Source: Phoenix dactylifera
Lineage: Eukaryota > Streptophyta > Magnoliopsida > Arecales > Arecaceae
Length of the DNA stretch: 64,000 nucleotides
NCBI RefSeq assembly: GCF_009389715.1
Contig: NC_052409.1
Coordinates: forward strand, 536,001-600,000
Reading direction: 5' to 3'
The notes below the pieces were generated by a model that searched no databases, was not told the DNA's origin, and worked only from the letters and a program-made list of their open reading frames with translations. Within the stretch, counting starts at the first letter, position 1; every line of letters begins with the position of its first letter. Both the position numbers and the translations under genes were made by a program. Positions 43,210 to 60,797 of the stretch are shown piece by piece.

Positions 43210-45307
43210 TTAATTTTACTGTTTTTTTTTTTGGTTAATGCGCCCCCCTCCTCCCAGTGTAAGACTTCTGCCTTTGTCATTTTTCTCTGTTAATTCATGA
43301 TAATTGAAGATCCACAAAATGGATGCATAGCTCATTGATCCTTCAACTGATCCTTGAGCTTTTTCTGCATGTAATCCTATTGATTCAACTTCTATCTGCT
43401 TGCCAATTACTTTGGGAGTATAAGATTGTGTATACTCTACCCGAACAAAACAATATTATAGTGATTGAAATTTGGATCTAATTGTCCATATGGTATTGAC
43501 TTGTTGTAATATCTATTCTAGCAAATTGCTTTGCATTGTATTTTGGTTGGCAAGAGGTTGGCTGCCTGTAGAAAGCCATGAGCTTATGATCCTTCCAAGA
43601 GGTTGGCTTCCAACAACGTAAGGGACTGCATTTTAACTAAATTTTTGCTTAAAGATCCTCCTTATCTCACTTCTTTCATAATTCAGTTCAGTATAGGTAT
43701 GGAGTTTGCATTTAACATGACAAGCAAACTGGGCTTTGTCCTATGCTCCTCATTATCCAACTTCTATAAAGTGCCTAGCATCGTCCTTCTAATATCTACT
43801 GTAAACTAATTTGCTCATGTGAATGCTACACATAGCAAGTCAGGGATGTCGGCAATTTGCTGTTCTTTATCCTTTTCTCCTATATCATTCCAGAAAGATC
43901 TTCAATATGTAACACTGTTAGTCTGTTATACATGAAAAACTAAGGCAGCTATTAGATATATTCATCGCAATTAAACCCCTTGAGCTTGAATTAAGCTTTT
44001 TTGTTTTAAATATTTCAGCTATAACAACTATATTGAAGATCGCCTGTGAGCTAATCTTACATGGTTTATTACCCCTATGAATCCATTATGACAGTTGGTC
44101 CTTCTAATCCCCCTCCCCCCCCCCCCCCCCCCCTTTTCTTTTTTCCAGTTATATAAAATTTGTAAATCACATTTTAGGCTGAACAAAAACATATCACTGA
44201 ACAATGTATATTCATGAATACTTTGTTAATAAAGTATTACAAGCCCTTTATCTTGGAGACACCATATTTGATTAACACCAAAGTCATTTCTTTCCAAGCC
44301 TAGTGTAGAAATTAATGAGCTTGTCAACTCAGTTCTTTGTTAAAAGGAAAAATCCCAGTTCTTTGTTAATAAGAAGAGCATGACTTTATAACCTTTTTTA
44401 AAAAAAAAACTATAACTAAGAAATTTCTTTGAAACAGTAAAAATTGACTGAAGGACAGCTGCAACATAAATGCTATCATTTGATCTTATACTGTCAGCTT
44501 TATTGGATGTGTCAGGTTATTATTGGACATAGCTGGTTGTTACATGAGTTATCTAATATGCTTGATGGTTATTTTAAGAGGAAAAAAAAAGTTAGATATT
44601 TATTAGATAATTGATCATTGCGACAGTCTCAGGTTGATAAAAAAATTGTTTTACCTCATGGCTGGTCAGATTTTTTTTGTTTAATTTCCTGCATTGTAAT
44701 AGACTCCAAAATTGGTTGAGCTTGTGTTGATGTTGTCAGTAAATCAAAGTTGCCCATGATCTTTGACTCAATAGGCTGACTCTGAGCTCAAGCTTTGGGC
44801 TCATGAATCAAGCTGGAATCCTGTATCCTGCATGGCAAAACTTGATCAAGTAGTGTCTATACTAGATAGAAAAAGGACTTGTGGCTTGATTTTTGAATCT
44901 GAGCCAAGATAGGACTACATGCCAAATTGAGCCGTCCACAACCCTGGTTAGTTGCAAGTTTTTAGGGTTCTGCTCATCTTCACAAACTGCATAGAGTTAA
45001 CATTATAAAACCGATAATGGGCTACATCCAGGATGGTTAGTAGATGGTTCATTATTGACATGACAGGCAAGTGCTGTTTAGCATCCTCAAGGGAGGTGTA
45101 TAAATGAGAAACAAAGATAGGCATAAAAAGTATTGCTGTATTAGGTTTGGATTTACCATTTTTATTTATTAGACCATGAATGTCCTATTCAGATGTGGAT
45201 GGTGGAATGTTTAAACTGTGTGACAGCCTTGTGGCCATTGATTTTCCATCTCTGCCTGGCTTTATAACATGCTGTATCGACTAAAATGTGAGGTGAGAAA
45301 AATACTA
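43210..45307. other. Intergenic, nothing recognised; second C19 tract
   Basis: No coding exon or RNA gene was recognised. A run of 19 C lies at 44115-44133 within a pyrimidine tract. The small ORF at 43603-43809 has no support. Confidence 0.45.
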
Positions 45308-45749
45308 AATTATATAGGGTTTTTTGCATGGATACCTTCTAAATATCGAATTTTGCATGAATACTCTTCCAAAATTGATATTTGCATGTATACTCTCATA
45401 AAACTCTGTTATTGTACAAATGCTCATAATATAACCGTTGTTCTAACGATGTTAAGAAAAATCATATTTATATTAATTAAAAATAAAATAAAATTTTAAA
45501 ATTATGCTATTGTCCCTGTTTTTTTCTCTTACTATCGGGATTGCGATTTATTTACATGTCTACCTGTTAAGGGTATTTTAGTCATTTTAATTTCAAACCG
45601 TTAATTTTTTAACGTTGTTAGATAGCACGGGTACATATGCAAAAACAAAAATAAAAAAAGGTATAATGGCAAAACAAGTGCTTTACGAGGGTATCCATGC
45701 AAATATCAATTTTGAAACGGTATTCATGCAAAAAAACCCAATTATATAT
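45308..45749. mobile_element. Short long-TIR (Mutator-like?) MITE
   Basis: The left arm (AATTATATAGGGTTTTTTGC ... GCATGAATACTCTTCCAAAATTG) matches the reverse complement of the right arm (TATATAATTGGGTTTTTTTGC ... ATGAATACCGTTTCAAAATTG) over roughly 100 bp, with repeated TTGCATG-ATAC modules. It is about 440 bp long with no coding capacity. Family is inferred only from the long TIRs. Confidence 0.55.
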
Positions 45750-46301
45750 TTAGAGCGATTGGTTGGCCATTGCTACTAAATTGTTCTAGTTGAAAACTTG
45801 TATCAAACTTGTTCCCCAAGATTGTTGGTAGTGTTTTCGTATTTTAAATGAATTTCTGAAATGTGTGGAGGTTGGTGGATATGCAATGGTAATCATGATG
45901 TAGGCAACTTGGTTCCCATCTCTTTTGTTAGGGATGCAATTTTGGGAATGAAAGAGTGGCAGCTTTAGATATCTTCGGGGAATGGAAAGTGCGTTAAGCA
46001 GCTTTCAAGACCCATGAGCACTAATCAGCATAGTACTTATACCAAAGCCTTTAATATGCATTGTTCTTCTAATCCAGGTACTTCAAAAAAGTTACTAGTC
46101 TATAAAAAAAGTCAGGTTTTGTTGCATATCACAACACTGACAATTACCAATGGTACATATTGAAACAATCTACTGACCAACTCTTTCACAATGCCATTGA
46201 AAAGACTCCTCAAGTAGAGTGGCCTCCACAATGATTTATTCAGGCTTTGATCTCTGTTGGATGTAATCTGCACTTAGCTATATGTATGTATGTATATATA
46301 A

Positions 46302-46660
46302 ACTTGGCTATACTCAAGTTGATATCTACATAGATTCGGTTTCATCTAGGATCAGATGATAGAAGTATCACATTGATGATCCAAGTTGTTGGATATGATT
46401 TACTATCTATGAATTGCTTACACAAAAAATTATGTGATTTAGAGATTCTTAGTTTACTCATTAAGTGATCAAGAAATATATATAATTTAATTTTATTTAG
46501 ATTGCCTAATTATTTTTTTGACCATTTGGTTTGAGGATCTCTAAATCACATGATTTTATGATATGTAAGCAATTTAAAGATAGTATAAGATATAGAATTT
46601 TCATTGTTTAATATAGGTTTGATCGGATCTGAGTGGAGATCTATTCGAGTATAGACAAGT
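46302..46660. mobile_element. Foldback element with very long inverted arms
   Basis: The left arm begins ACTTGGCTATACTCAAGTTG. The right arm, reverse complemented, begins ACTTGTCTATACTCGAATAG. The two stay alignable for about 180 bp through 'ACTATCT..GAATTGCTTAC' and 'ATGTGATTTAGAGAT', leaving almost no loop. No open reading frame. A related, more diverged inverted pair follows at about 46700-47010. Confidence 0.6.
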
Positions 46661-46699
46661 CCAGCTCTTTCTCTCTCTCTTTATATATATATATATATA

Positions 46700-47010
46700 G
46701 CTAGATTAAGGTATGGTGCAACTTTATTTAGATCCGATTAGGTTTGGATTGATGATGAAATTCCACGTAGATGATCGAAGCTATTGGAGACACTTAGCTT
46801 GTGGATAAAGTGGTTAAAAAATAGACAATCTGAATAACACTAAATTATATATGTTTTTTTGTCCCCGCTTGATGTATAGGCTAGGGATGTAAATTATATA
46901 AATTTTGGTATATAAGCAGTTTAAAGATAGTAGTTTACATCCAGATGCTTGGATCATCGATGTAAGATCTCCATTCAGATTTGATTGAATTTGATTGGAG
47001 ATCTCTCTCT
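46700..47010. mobile_element. Second, diverged member of the same foldback family
   Basis: Sequence near 46915-47000, reverse complemented, contains GATGATCCAAGCATCTGGAT and ACTACTATCTTTAAACTGC. These match the left arm of the 46302 element and, more weakly, the sequence at 46725-46800. This suggests a neighbouring or nested copy. Ends are not defined. Confidence 0.4.
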
Positions 47011-47275
47011 ATGTAAGGCCTAGAAATGGGCTCGGTCGAGCTATGCCCCTACCCGAGCTTGATAGGATTTTTTTTTTTTTCAATCAAGTTTTGGATCAGG
47101 CCGGAAATTTTTGGAAAATCTAGATTTGAACTCTAGCTAGGGTTCAACCCAAGACATGATTGGGTTTGGCCGGAATTAGCCACACTGTGACTTCCCACTA
47201 TTTCGTCTACCATTTTGCCCACTCGGTGAGCTCAATGTGAGCCTCATCAAAATCCTGTTCTCCCTAGCCTAGCTC

Positions 47276-47760
47276 CTTATCAAAGAGGCAGAAGTGTGCC
47301 GCAGAGTCATTGGATTCCTGAACTCACCAGTGGAAGAACTCGCCATAGCTGCTGCAGAACTATTGATCATACTCTCAACCACATCATGGGCCACACAAGC
47401 CCTCCACAAGACTCAGGGCCAGCCTGAGAGTCTAATCATGAAGTTCGACAACCACCAATTCACAGAGAAGCATGCTGGATCAGTGGATCTATCAGTAAAA
47501 CTCCCACCAGAATTTGCTATTCAATCTAACAGAATACGAGACATCCAGAGAGGTGAAACAAGCACAGCCAGGCATGCAAGGGTCTACCTTGAGAGCCTTG
47601 TGGGCATTCTGGTGGGGCTCGTTAACTCTCTATGACCCAGAGATTCTCCGCATGGCCATCGAGCAGATTCTAACATCAGCGTTCACAGGCGAGGGCAGCA
47701 GGAAGTGATGTGGTCCAGAGGCTGGCAGCAGTTAGGTTGGAGAAATATTGCAACAACAGA
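47276..47760 (+). pseudogene. Decayed coding fragment, helical-repeat-like, unidentified
   Basis: An open frame reads LIKEAEVCRRVIGFLNSPVE then ELAIAAAELLIILSTTSWAT, and later KLPPE. At GAATTTGCTATTC (about 47511-47523) the sensible frame shifts by one base and continues LLFNLTEYETSREVKQAQPG ... LRALWAFWWGSLTLYDPEIL ... MAIEQIL. A further shift near 47695-47705 gives SDVVQRLAAVRLEKYCNN. The amphipathic Leu/Ala-rich helices resemble ARM/HEAT-type proteins, but I cannot name the family. Upstream exons were not found, so it is probably a gene relic or the 3' part of a broken gene. Confidence 0.45.
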
Positions 47761-48107
47761 AAAAAATGTATGATTTAAGATTTTTTTTTTTTTTCATTGT
47801 TGAGAAGATGAAAGTTTCATATGAACATTTGCCCATGGAAGACTGACTTTAAACAGTGTTAGCCTGAAAAACTGCAGGATCACCTCAGCGTGAATGCGAA
47901 AATGTGGCCTTGCGAGGGATGCTCAGAGGCTCCCGTAACATGATTCCCTCTGGCAGCTTACCAGCTAGGAAGAATTAAAAGAACTTTTAATAAATAGCAC
48001 GGCCGGTATGTTTTGCTTTATAAGCACATCTTATCATCATCGGGGAAAAAAACAATGTGGATGGAGCATCGCCAAGTTCAGAAATGCTCAAGAAAACTCC
48101 AGTCATT

Positions 48108-54912
<6,805 letters not shown>

Positions 54913-55653
54913 GAGTAGAGATCCGATTAAGAAATTCACCAAAAAATCAACTGCTAACAGATCACCCTCTCAGATGAAACCCTAGATTGCTACTACTGAT
55001 CCCAACACCAAAACAAGATGAACTGATCCCCAAACCGGAGAAATCGATAATCACCCCACATAAAACCTTAAAAGAACTCTACGAACCTCTACTCTCGACT
55101 ATTCTCCAGATCCCACCAACCTATATTACAAGAAATCTAAATGCTAGACCTCGATTCCACTCCGATCAACATACCCAAGACATTCCCATCCCACGCTTAG
55201 CAACTCAAAGAATTTCAACATCCACCGCCGCAATCCAATCCTTCGACCTCCCGTCTGGAAAGGAACAAAGAATCCGAGAACTACTCCAAAGCTGGATCAA
55301 CCCTAGGAGCTGAACCCAAAGCTAGGTTCGGATCCTATTCATTTCCGCCAAGGCGAGAGATCCAAGCCAAAACCCTAGTTCTCGAAGCAAAGATCGGTGC
55401 CGCCTCAAGAAAGCTCAGTGGAACATAAGGGCGGAGATATCGGTTCTTGCGATCAAAAAATCGATCAGATCGCAAGAATTCGAACAAGAAACGATCGCGG
55501 ATCCGGGGACAGAAAAACTCCCCTAAAAATTTACCCGAAAACGAGCTAGAAAAGGAATAGAAAGGTGACAGCGGGGCGAGAGAAATGATGGCTAAAAAGC
55601 CGCAAGAATTTTGTCGTCTTTGTTTACGATGAACCGTCCGTATTATTCACCCG

Positions 55654-55694
<41 letters not shown>

Positions 55695-55700
55695 AATTAT
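54913..55700 (-). promoter_or_regulatory. 5'UTR and promoter region of CK1-like gene, with (AC)n
   Basis: Upstream of the ATG at 54912 the minus strand has a GC-richer leader with AGGGTTT-type motifs (CCCTAGATT at about 54980, CCCTAGTTC at about 55373 on the plus strand). An (AC)n microsatellite lies at about 55660-55692. The transcription start cannot be placed confidently; the plus-strand ORF 54987-55313 is antisense leader, not a gene. Confidence 0.45.
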
Positions 55701-57900
55701 CAATTATTAATTAGTTAATAAAAAATAATCCAAAGGAGGAAAGCGCGGGGGTGAAGCGGCCGCTTCCCGCCGACACGTTCCAAGCCCTGTGGACTCCAGT
55801 TGAGTAGCCCCACTCTCTGAATACGTTATAAAAAATACATGCGATAACTAAGATCGTCCTTCCATTTGATAGGTATATTTGGGAGAAGTCCACGGTGGTG
55901 CGGTTGCTAATGCGGATTGCGCTCCATTTAGCTGGAGAACTACTCCGTTTTGTTGCAACTTTTTTCTAATATTTTCTCCCCCGTTTTTTTTTTTTTGTTT
56001 TTTTGGCACAACAACTCCTTTTGGTGCTTCGCGCGGCGGACGTTGCTTTAATTTCTCGCTGTTCATGGCCGATGGTTGCCGTTAACCACATTTGTTCGGA
56101 TTTCTACGGTCGGGTGACTAAGGTTATAAGAATTGCAATCAATCACGGACCCTGGGGATCATGCAAGAAGAGCGTCTCGATCGGAAGGAGTGTTGTTCAC
56201 GATCCGAAGGCTGAGATTGATGGATCGGAATACACTCCTCCGCAGAGCCGACTGTCCGCGCCCGAGCATTCGCGTCGTTTTCAAATTACCGCAACCGATC
56301 CCCGCTTCGTTCGCCCTGCTAGATCCTGATTGCTTATATATGTGGGCCAACGGATGTCACATGCGATTTAACCATTTCAAGAGAGCCACGTCATTAGGTG
56401 TCGCTAGCGGATTATGGAGCGGGGAGATTTACGTTTTTTCGTTGCCGATTTACTGCTCCACGCTGAGCAGCTGGACCGTGCTAAAGTTAAAACAACTTTT
56501 TCCGGGAACTAACTTGCGACACGTAATGAATGTGTGACGCTGAAGAGAGCAGCGTGACACGTGCGAGATATTGTGAAAGATTGCAGAAGAATGACGCTTG
56601 AGCGGTAACAGATGATTTGCAACGACACTGAGGAAAAGGACGCACGCAAGCCTGGCTCCAAATACTGACAGAAATCTGGTTAGATGGAGCGGATCAAGCT
56701 GGCTGCCGAACAGAGCGAGAGATCAGGTGATCAGATCTGAACATAAAACAAGAAGGTGAGTGTCAAGTGATCAACACGTAGTTCGCTCTCTCTCGGCACC
56801 TCAAATGGATGAGAAGAATAAGATCATGTAGTGGAACAATTTCTTAATATATGCTTCGACATCCTTATATTGCACACTGACACAATGGTAGTAGTGGGAC
56901 ACGTGCGAGAAGTTTTGCAATCATGAGAGGGTGAAGGAGGTTGGTTTGCAGTAACTCATAAACTTCAGTAACATCCAATCAAATGACTAATTAAAAAAAA
57001 CTCTTTGCCATGGAATTGGCTAAACTTTACCGCATGACAAAGAAAAGAGAGGGACTTGCCCAAAAAAAAAAATGAAAAGAGTGGGAACAATTGATCACTG
57101 CAAAACTAATAATTGCTTCAAAAAATATCCTGCCAAAAATCTGATCCAGCGAAGCCAAGGTTTTGAGGACAATCTCCTTTGATTTCTCCTTGATTTCCTC
57201 TGATACTATTTTTTCCTAAACCACTTAATTCGTAGACACGGCTCAGAGTTTAAAGCAGCTGCCTTGGTTGCTGGCAAGGGCTAAAAGTAAATTTGCTTGG
57301 AGGGAAGGAGGCGCATGAAGGTATTCTTCATCTACTTCCTAAGAGTGGCTCAATGTTTTTGAAGGACTAAGGCAAACTCAAAGGCCCCACCATAAATACA
57401 TTTGGGCCCCTCAATGCATAAATAATGAAATAAATAATAAATTTTTTTAGGTAAGAGATACGTTCCAATATAAATGCATTTGGGAGCTTCAATGCATTTA
57501 TAGCTATAACCTTAGAATTCACTATAATAAATGCATTTGGGGCCGAGCGGTCGTCTAAGTCTTAAGCCGGTCCTCCTACTTTTCAATACTGGGCTGAGGA
57601 GAATAGTGGGCAAGCAGAAAAAATGTGCTATATGGAAAGACATCTGAAGCTCTACTAAATTTGGAGAAATTAATTAGTCACTCACATGTAAGTAGAAGGA
57701 TGAAGCTTTATGACTTCAAAGAGCACATTGACAACATTTGCTCATTTTTCCAACTCAATAGCAAGGATGGAATCTCCCATGAAGAGTTGCTGGCCGATGA
57801 TGACGACCTTAATGAATAGACTTCTTCTCATCCAGAGACCTACAGTAGTTGTATAGGCTTCTTCTCAACCTTCACAAATAGGATGATAACCTTGACTAAT
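55701..57900. other. Intergenic; degenerate transposon-like sequence near 57.35-57.57 kb
   Basis: No coding family was recognised in the ORFs at 56003-56537 or 57625-57819. Between about 57360 and 57570, motifs such as ATAAATGCATTTGGGGCC and GGCCCCAC repeat in direct and related forms. This resembles remnants of a DNA transposon, but no terminal pair could be fixed. Confidence 0.35.
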
Positions 57901-58006
57901 AGATGACCATCTTGCCCGTCGACGAACCACCGCCCCACCGTGAGTAACCACCTCCCGCTCCCTCTCCTCGACCGAAGATTGCCCCCGGGTCCAATTTCCA
58001 GCAACA

Positions 58007-58026
58007 GTTGGCGCTAGAGGAAGGGC
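58007..58026 (+). other. Putative primer-binding site
   Basis: TGGCGCTAGAGGAAGGG starts one base after the conserved LTR end CAGCAACA. A TGG-starting stretch here is where a tRNA 3' end would prime minus-strand synthesis in Ty3/Gypsy elements. The specific tRNA was not identified. Confidence 0.5.
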
Positions 58027-58033
58027 CCGAGTT

Positions 58034-58345
58034 GTGGCCATGAAACTAAGGAGCAGAGGAGTCTCTGATACCTCCCGGCATCATGCTCCAAGCTCCGGGC
58101 GCTCAGTCCAGAATCCACCACCAAGACCTCCGGCAGATCAAGCTCCACAAGTCCAACCCGAGCACTTCGACGCGCTAGTGCAGCAAGTCCAAGCGCTAGC
58201 CATTGCAGCCCAAAGCCTGCAACAAGTGGAGGCTCCTCCTGTGCCGCCTCCACGGGTTCATGTTAAGCAGAGGAAGAAACTTTCTCCCGAGCTATCTCGA
58301 ATCAGGCATGGCTCCCGCTACAACGACGTACGTGGGGGCAACTAG
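58034..58345 (+). CDS. Gag-like N-terminal ORF of the LTR element (103 aa)
   Basis: It starts MAMKLRSRGVSDTSRHHAPS and contains a Pro-rich stretch followed by EHFDALVQQVQALAIAAQSL, a short coiled-coil-like Gln/Ala/Leu segment common at the start of plant Gypsy Gag proteins. It stops after 103 codons, far short of a full Gag; no capsid core or zinc knuckle follows. It is probably non-functional or a short relic. Confidence 0.5.
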   Translation: MAMKLRSRGVSDTSRHHAPSSGRSVQNPPPRPPADQAPQVQPEHFDALVQQVQALAIAAQSLQQVEAPPVPPPRVHVKQRKKLSPELSRIRHGSRYNDVRGGN

Positions 58346-58529
58346 TGAGAAGTAGTAGCCCAAGTCTCACATCAACGAGTTGGAGGGAAAGAGAAATAAA
58401 AGCTGAGGTCTGGAGAAGGAGAGTTATGTACTCCCTCCTCATGGGTGTAAGTCCTTACGACGGCGCTCGTGGCGTTGCTCTCCTTCAGAGCGTCGCCATC
58501 ACCGAAGCCCCGGCCGTGCACAGACGGCT

Positions 58530-58720
58530 GCCGAGCTCATCCAGGCCGAGCTCATGCAGGCCGAGCCGAGCTCAGAAGGCCGAGCTCGTCATCCACATGC
58601 TGCAGCCACGACCTGCAGCAGTCTCATCCAGGCCGAGCTCATGCAGGCCGAGCTCAGAAGGCCGAGACCAGAAGGCTGCTAAGCTCATAAGCCCGAGCTC
58701 AGAAGCCCGAGTGCAGAACA
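58530..58720. repeat. GCCGAGCTC-rich array, internal copy
   Basis: Short units such as CAGGCCGAGCTCATG and CAGAAGGCCGAGCTC alternate here. Part of the block (GAGCTCGTC...ATGCTGC...CTGCAGCAG) parallels the downstream end of the array in the 3' LTR at about 60525-60570. This suggests LTR-derived sequence was copied into the internal region. Confidence 0.7.
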
Positions 58721-58997
58721 CCCCTCCCAGAAAATCGAGCCAAAGAAGGCCGGTGCTGAGCCAAGTCCTGAGGGACTTCGAAGCTCGAGAGCCATCAAAA
58801 TATCTCCAAAAGGTACAGGATGCCACTTTGGCTTCAAATAATTTCAATATTTCATCTATTTTCAGGTCGGAGAATCCAAAAAAACGACCTACGGGTATCC
58901 CTATCTCCAACGTCGCCCCGCTCCGAATAAGGGCGCACGATCGCCAACGAAATCCATCTCCTGCATGCATCTCCAATGATGCCCCGACTAAGTTCGG

Positions 58998-59675
58998 GAT
59001 GCCCCGAGTGTCGACAGTGCGTGCCCAGACCCCTCGACACTTCGGGAAGACGGGGTAGTACCTTCGCGGCCCTCCGTGGCGCTCAACACCAACAACGGGG
59101 TAGTACCTTCGCGGCCCCCCGTAGCGCCTCCTCGACTAAGGTCGAGATGCCCCGAGTGTCGACAGTGCGTGCCCAGACCCCTCGACACTTCGGGAAGACG
59201 GGGTAGTACCTTCGCGGCCCTCCGTGGCGCTCAACACCAACAACGGGGTAGTACCTTCGCGGCCCCCCGTAGCGCCTCCTCGACTAAGGTCGAGATGCCC
59301 CGAGTGTCGACAGTGCGTGCCCAGACCCCTCGACACTTCGGGAAGACGGGGTAGTACCTTCGCGGCCCTCCGTGGCGCTCAACACCAACAACGGGGTAGT
59401 ACCTTCGCGGCCCCCCGTAGCGCCTCCTCGACTAAGGTCGAGATGCCCCGAGTGTCGACAGTGCGTGCCCAGACCCCTCGACACTTCGGGAAGACGGGGT
59501 AGTACCTTCGCGGCCCTCCGTGGCGCTCAACACCAACAACGGGGTAGTACCTTCGCGGCCCCCCGTAGCGCCTCCTCGACTAAGGTCGAGATGCCCCGAC
59601 GAGTCGACAGTGAGCCCGAGCTCCCTCGACCTCGGGATGACGGGGTAGTACCTTCGCGGCCCCCCGAAACGTTCG
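58998..59675. repeat. 148-bp tandem repeat array, four full copies plus a partial fifth
   Basis: Units start at 58998, 59146, 59294, 59442 and 59590, each with GATGCCCCGAGTGTCGACAG. The first four look identical over almost their full length; the fifth is diverged and truncated (GATGCCCCGACGAGTCGACA). Each unit contains two GGGGTAGTACCTTCGCGGCC modules. Because 148 is not a multiple of 3, the 92-residue frames repeated every 148 bp are by-products of the repeat. Confidence 0.95.
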
Positions 59676-60054
59676 TGATTGACAACAAAGCACCCTCAAA
59701 ATGTTCGTGGATAACAACAAAGCAACGCCCACACAGATCTCCAATGCTGGGAGAAGTGCGACGCGGAAGATCTGCCGCATCGTCTCGACGTTCTCGAGAG
59801 CTGAGTCGACCACAAGCCAAAGAAGGCTGCTGAGTCGACCTGAAGCACTTGACTCCAACTGCATGAGAGGTACACCCTACTTGGCATGCACATCTCCATA
59901 TATATTTGGCTATGTCACAGGATGATCAACGACTGGACTACTTCCTTCGTCCGAGCCAAAAAGCAGCTCGAACCCGGAAGTCGGGGGGTAGTGTTGGGGG
60001 GAAAAATAGACCACCCCACACGTACAATTAAAGCACCCAAATCTGACAACAAGC

Positions 60055-60535
60055 CTGAGCTCACCATACAGGCCGAGCTCATCATGCAGGCCGAGCTCAG
60101 AGAGCCGAGCCGAGCTCATCATGCAGGCCGAGCTCAGAAGCTGCCGAGCTCATCCAGGCCGAGCTCATCCAGGCTGCCGAGCTCAGAAGGCTAAGGCCCA
60201 GAAGGCCGAGCACAGAAGCTGCCGAGCTCATCCAGGCCGAGCTCATCTAGGCCGCCGAGCACAGAAGGCTACCGAGCTCATCCAGGCTGCCGAGCTCAGA
60301 AGATTAAGGCCAGAAGGCCGAGCACAGCAGGCCGAGCCGAGCTCAGAAGGCCGAGCCGAGCTCATGCAAGCCGAGCTCATCCATGTTGCCGAGCACAGAA
60401 GGCCGAACCAGAAGGCTGCCGAGCACAGGAGGCTGCCGAGCTCAGAAGGCCGAGCATAGCAGGCCGAGCACAGAAGGCCGAGCACAGCAGGCCGAGACCA
60501 AAAGGCTGAGCTGACCTCAGAAGGCCGACCTCGTC
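60055..60535. repeat. GCCGAGCTC-rich array inside the LTR
   Basis: About 480 bp of irregular 12-16 bp units built on GCCGAGCTCA and GCCGAGCACAG, joined by TCCAGG, TGCAGG or AGAAGG linkers. Open frames on both strands (Arg/Ala/Glu/Pro-rich) result from the absence of stop-forming triplets, not from coding. Confidence 0.85.
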
Positions 60536-60789
60536 GTCTATATGCTGCGGCCATCCCCTGCAGCAGCCTCACCGCACCATGCTTTACTTGCCGGCCACGC
60601 CACGACATATTAATCAGGAACCATACCCTGCTACGACTGTCAACGCCTCACCATTCTCAAGAATGTACTGCACTGCGCGCCACAAGCAAGCTCTGGCTAC
60701 ACGCCATCTCCTCCCATGATGGAAACGGGCCATCCACGGTAACCCATTAATTCGTCTAGTCACATCACAGGTAACCCTGCCACTCTCCC

Positions 60790-60797
60790 TATAAAAG
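60790..60797 (+). promoter_or_regulatory. TATA box of the LTR promoter
   Basis: TATAAAAG, followed by a pyrimidine/purine-rich stretch, lies about 330 bp before the LTR 3' end, a normal position for the U3/R boundary in a Gypsy-type LTR. Confidence 0.55.

Noticed and set aside
55848-56066. Lys-rich minus-strand ORF with homopolymer (KKQKKKN)
   Set aside because: Generated by a poly-T tract on the plus strand; no supporting context.
58998-59675. Possible CRISPR-like repeat array
   Set aside because: Units are 148 bp, contiguous and without unique spacers, inside a plant retroelement.
59076-59833. Repeated 92-residue ORFs every 148 bp
   Set aside because: By-product of the identical tandem units; unit length is not a multiple of three and there is no domain.
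60243-60608. 121-codon minus-strand ORF and plus-strand Arg/Ala-rich ORFs
   Set aside because: They read through the GCCGAGCTC low-complexity array, which lacks stop triplets in most frames.
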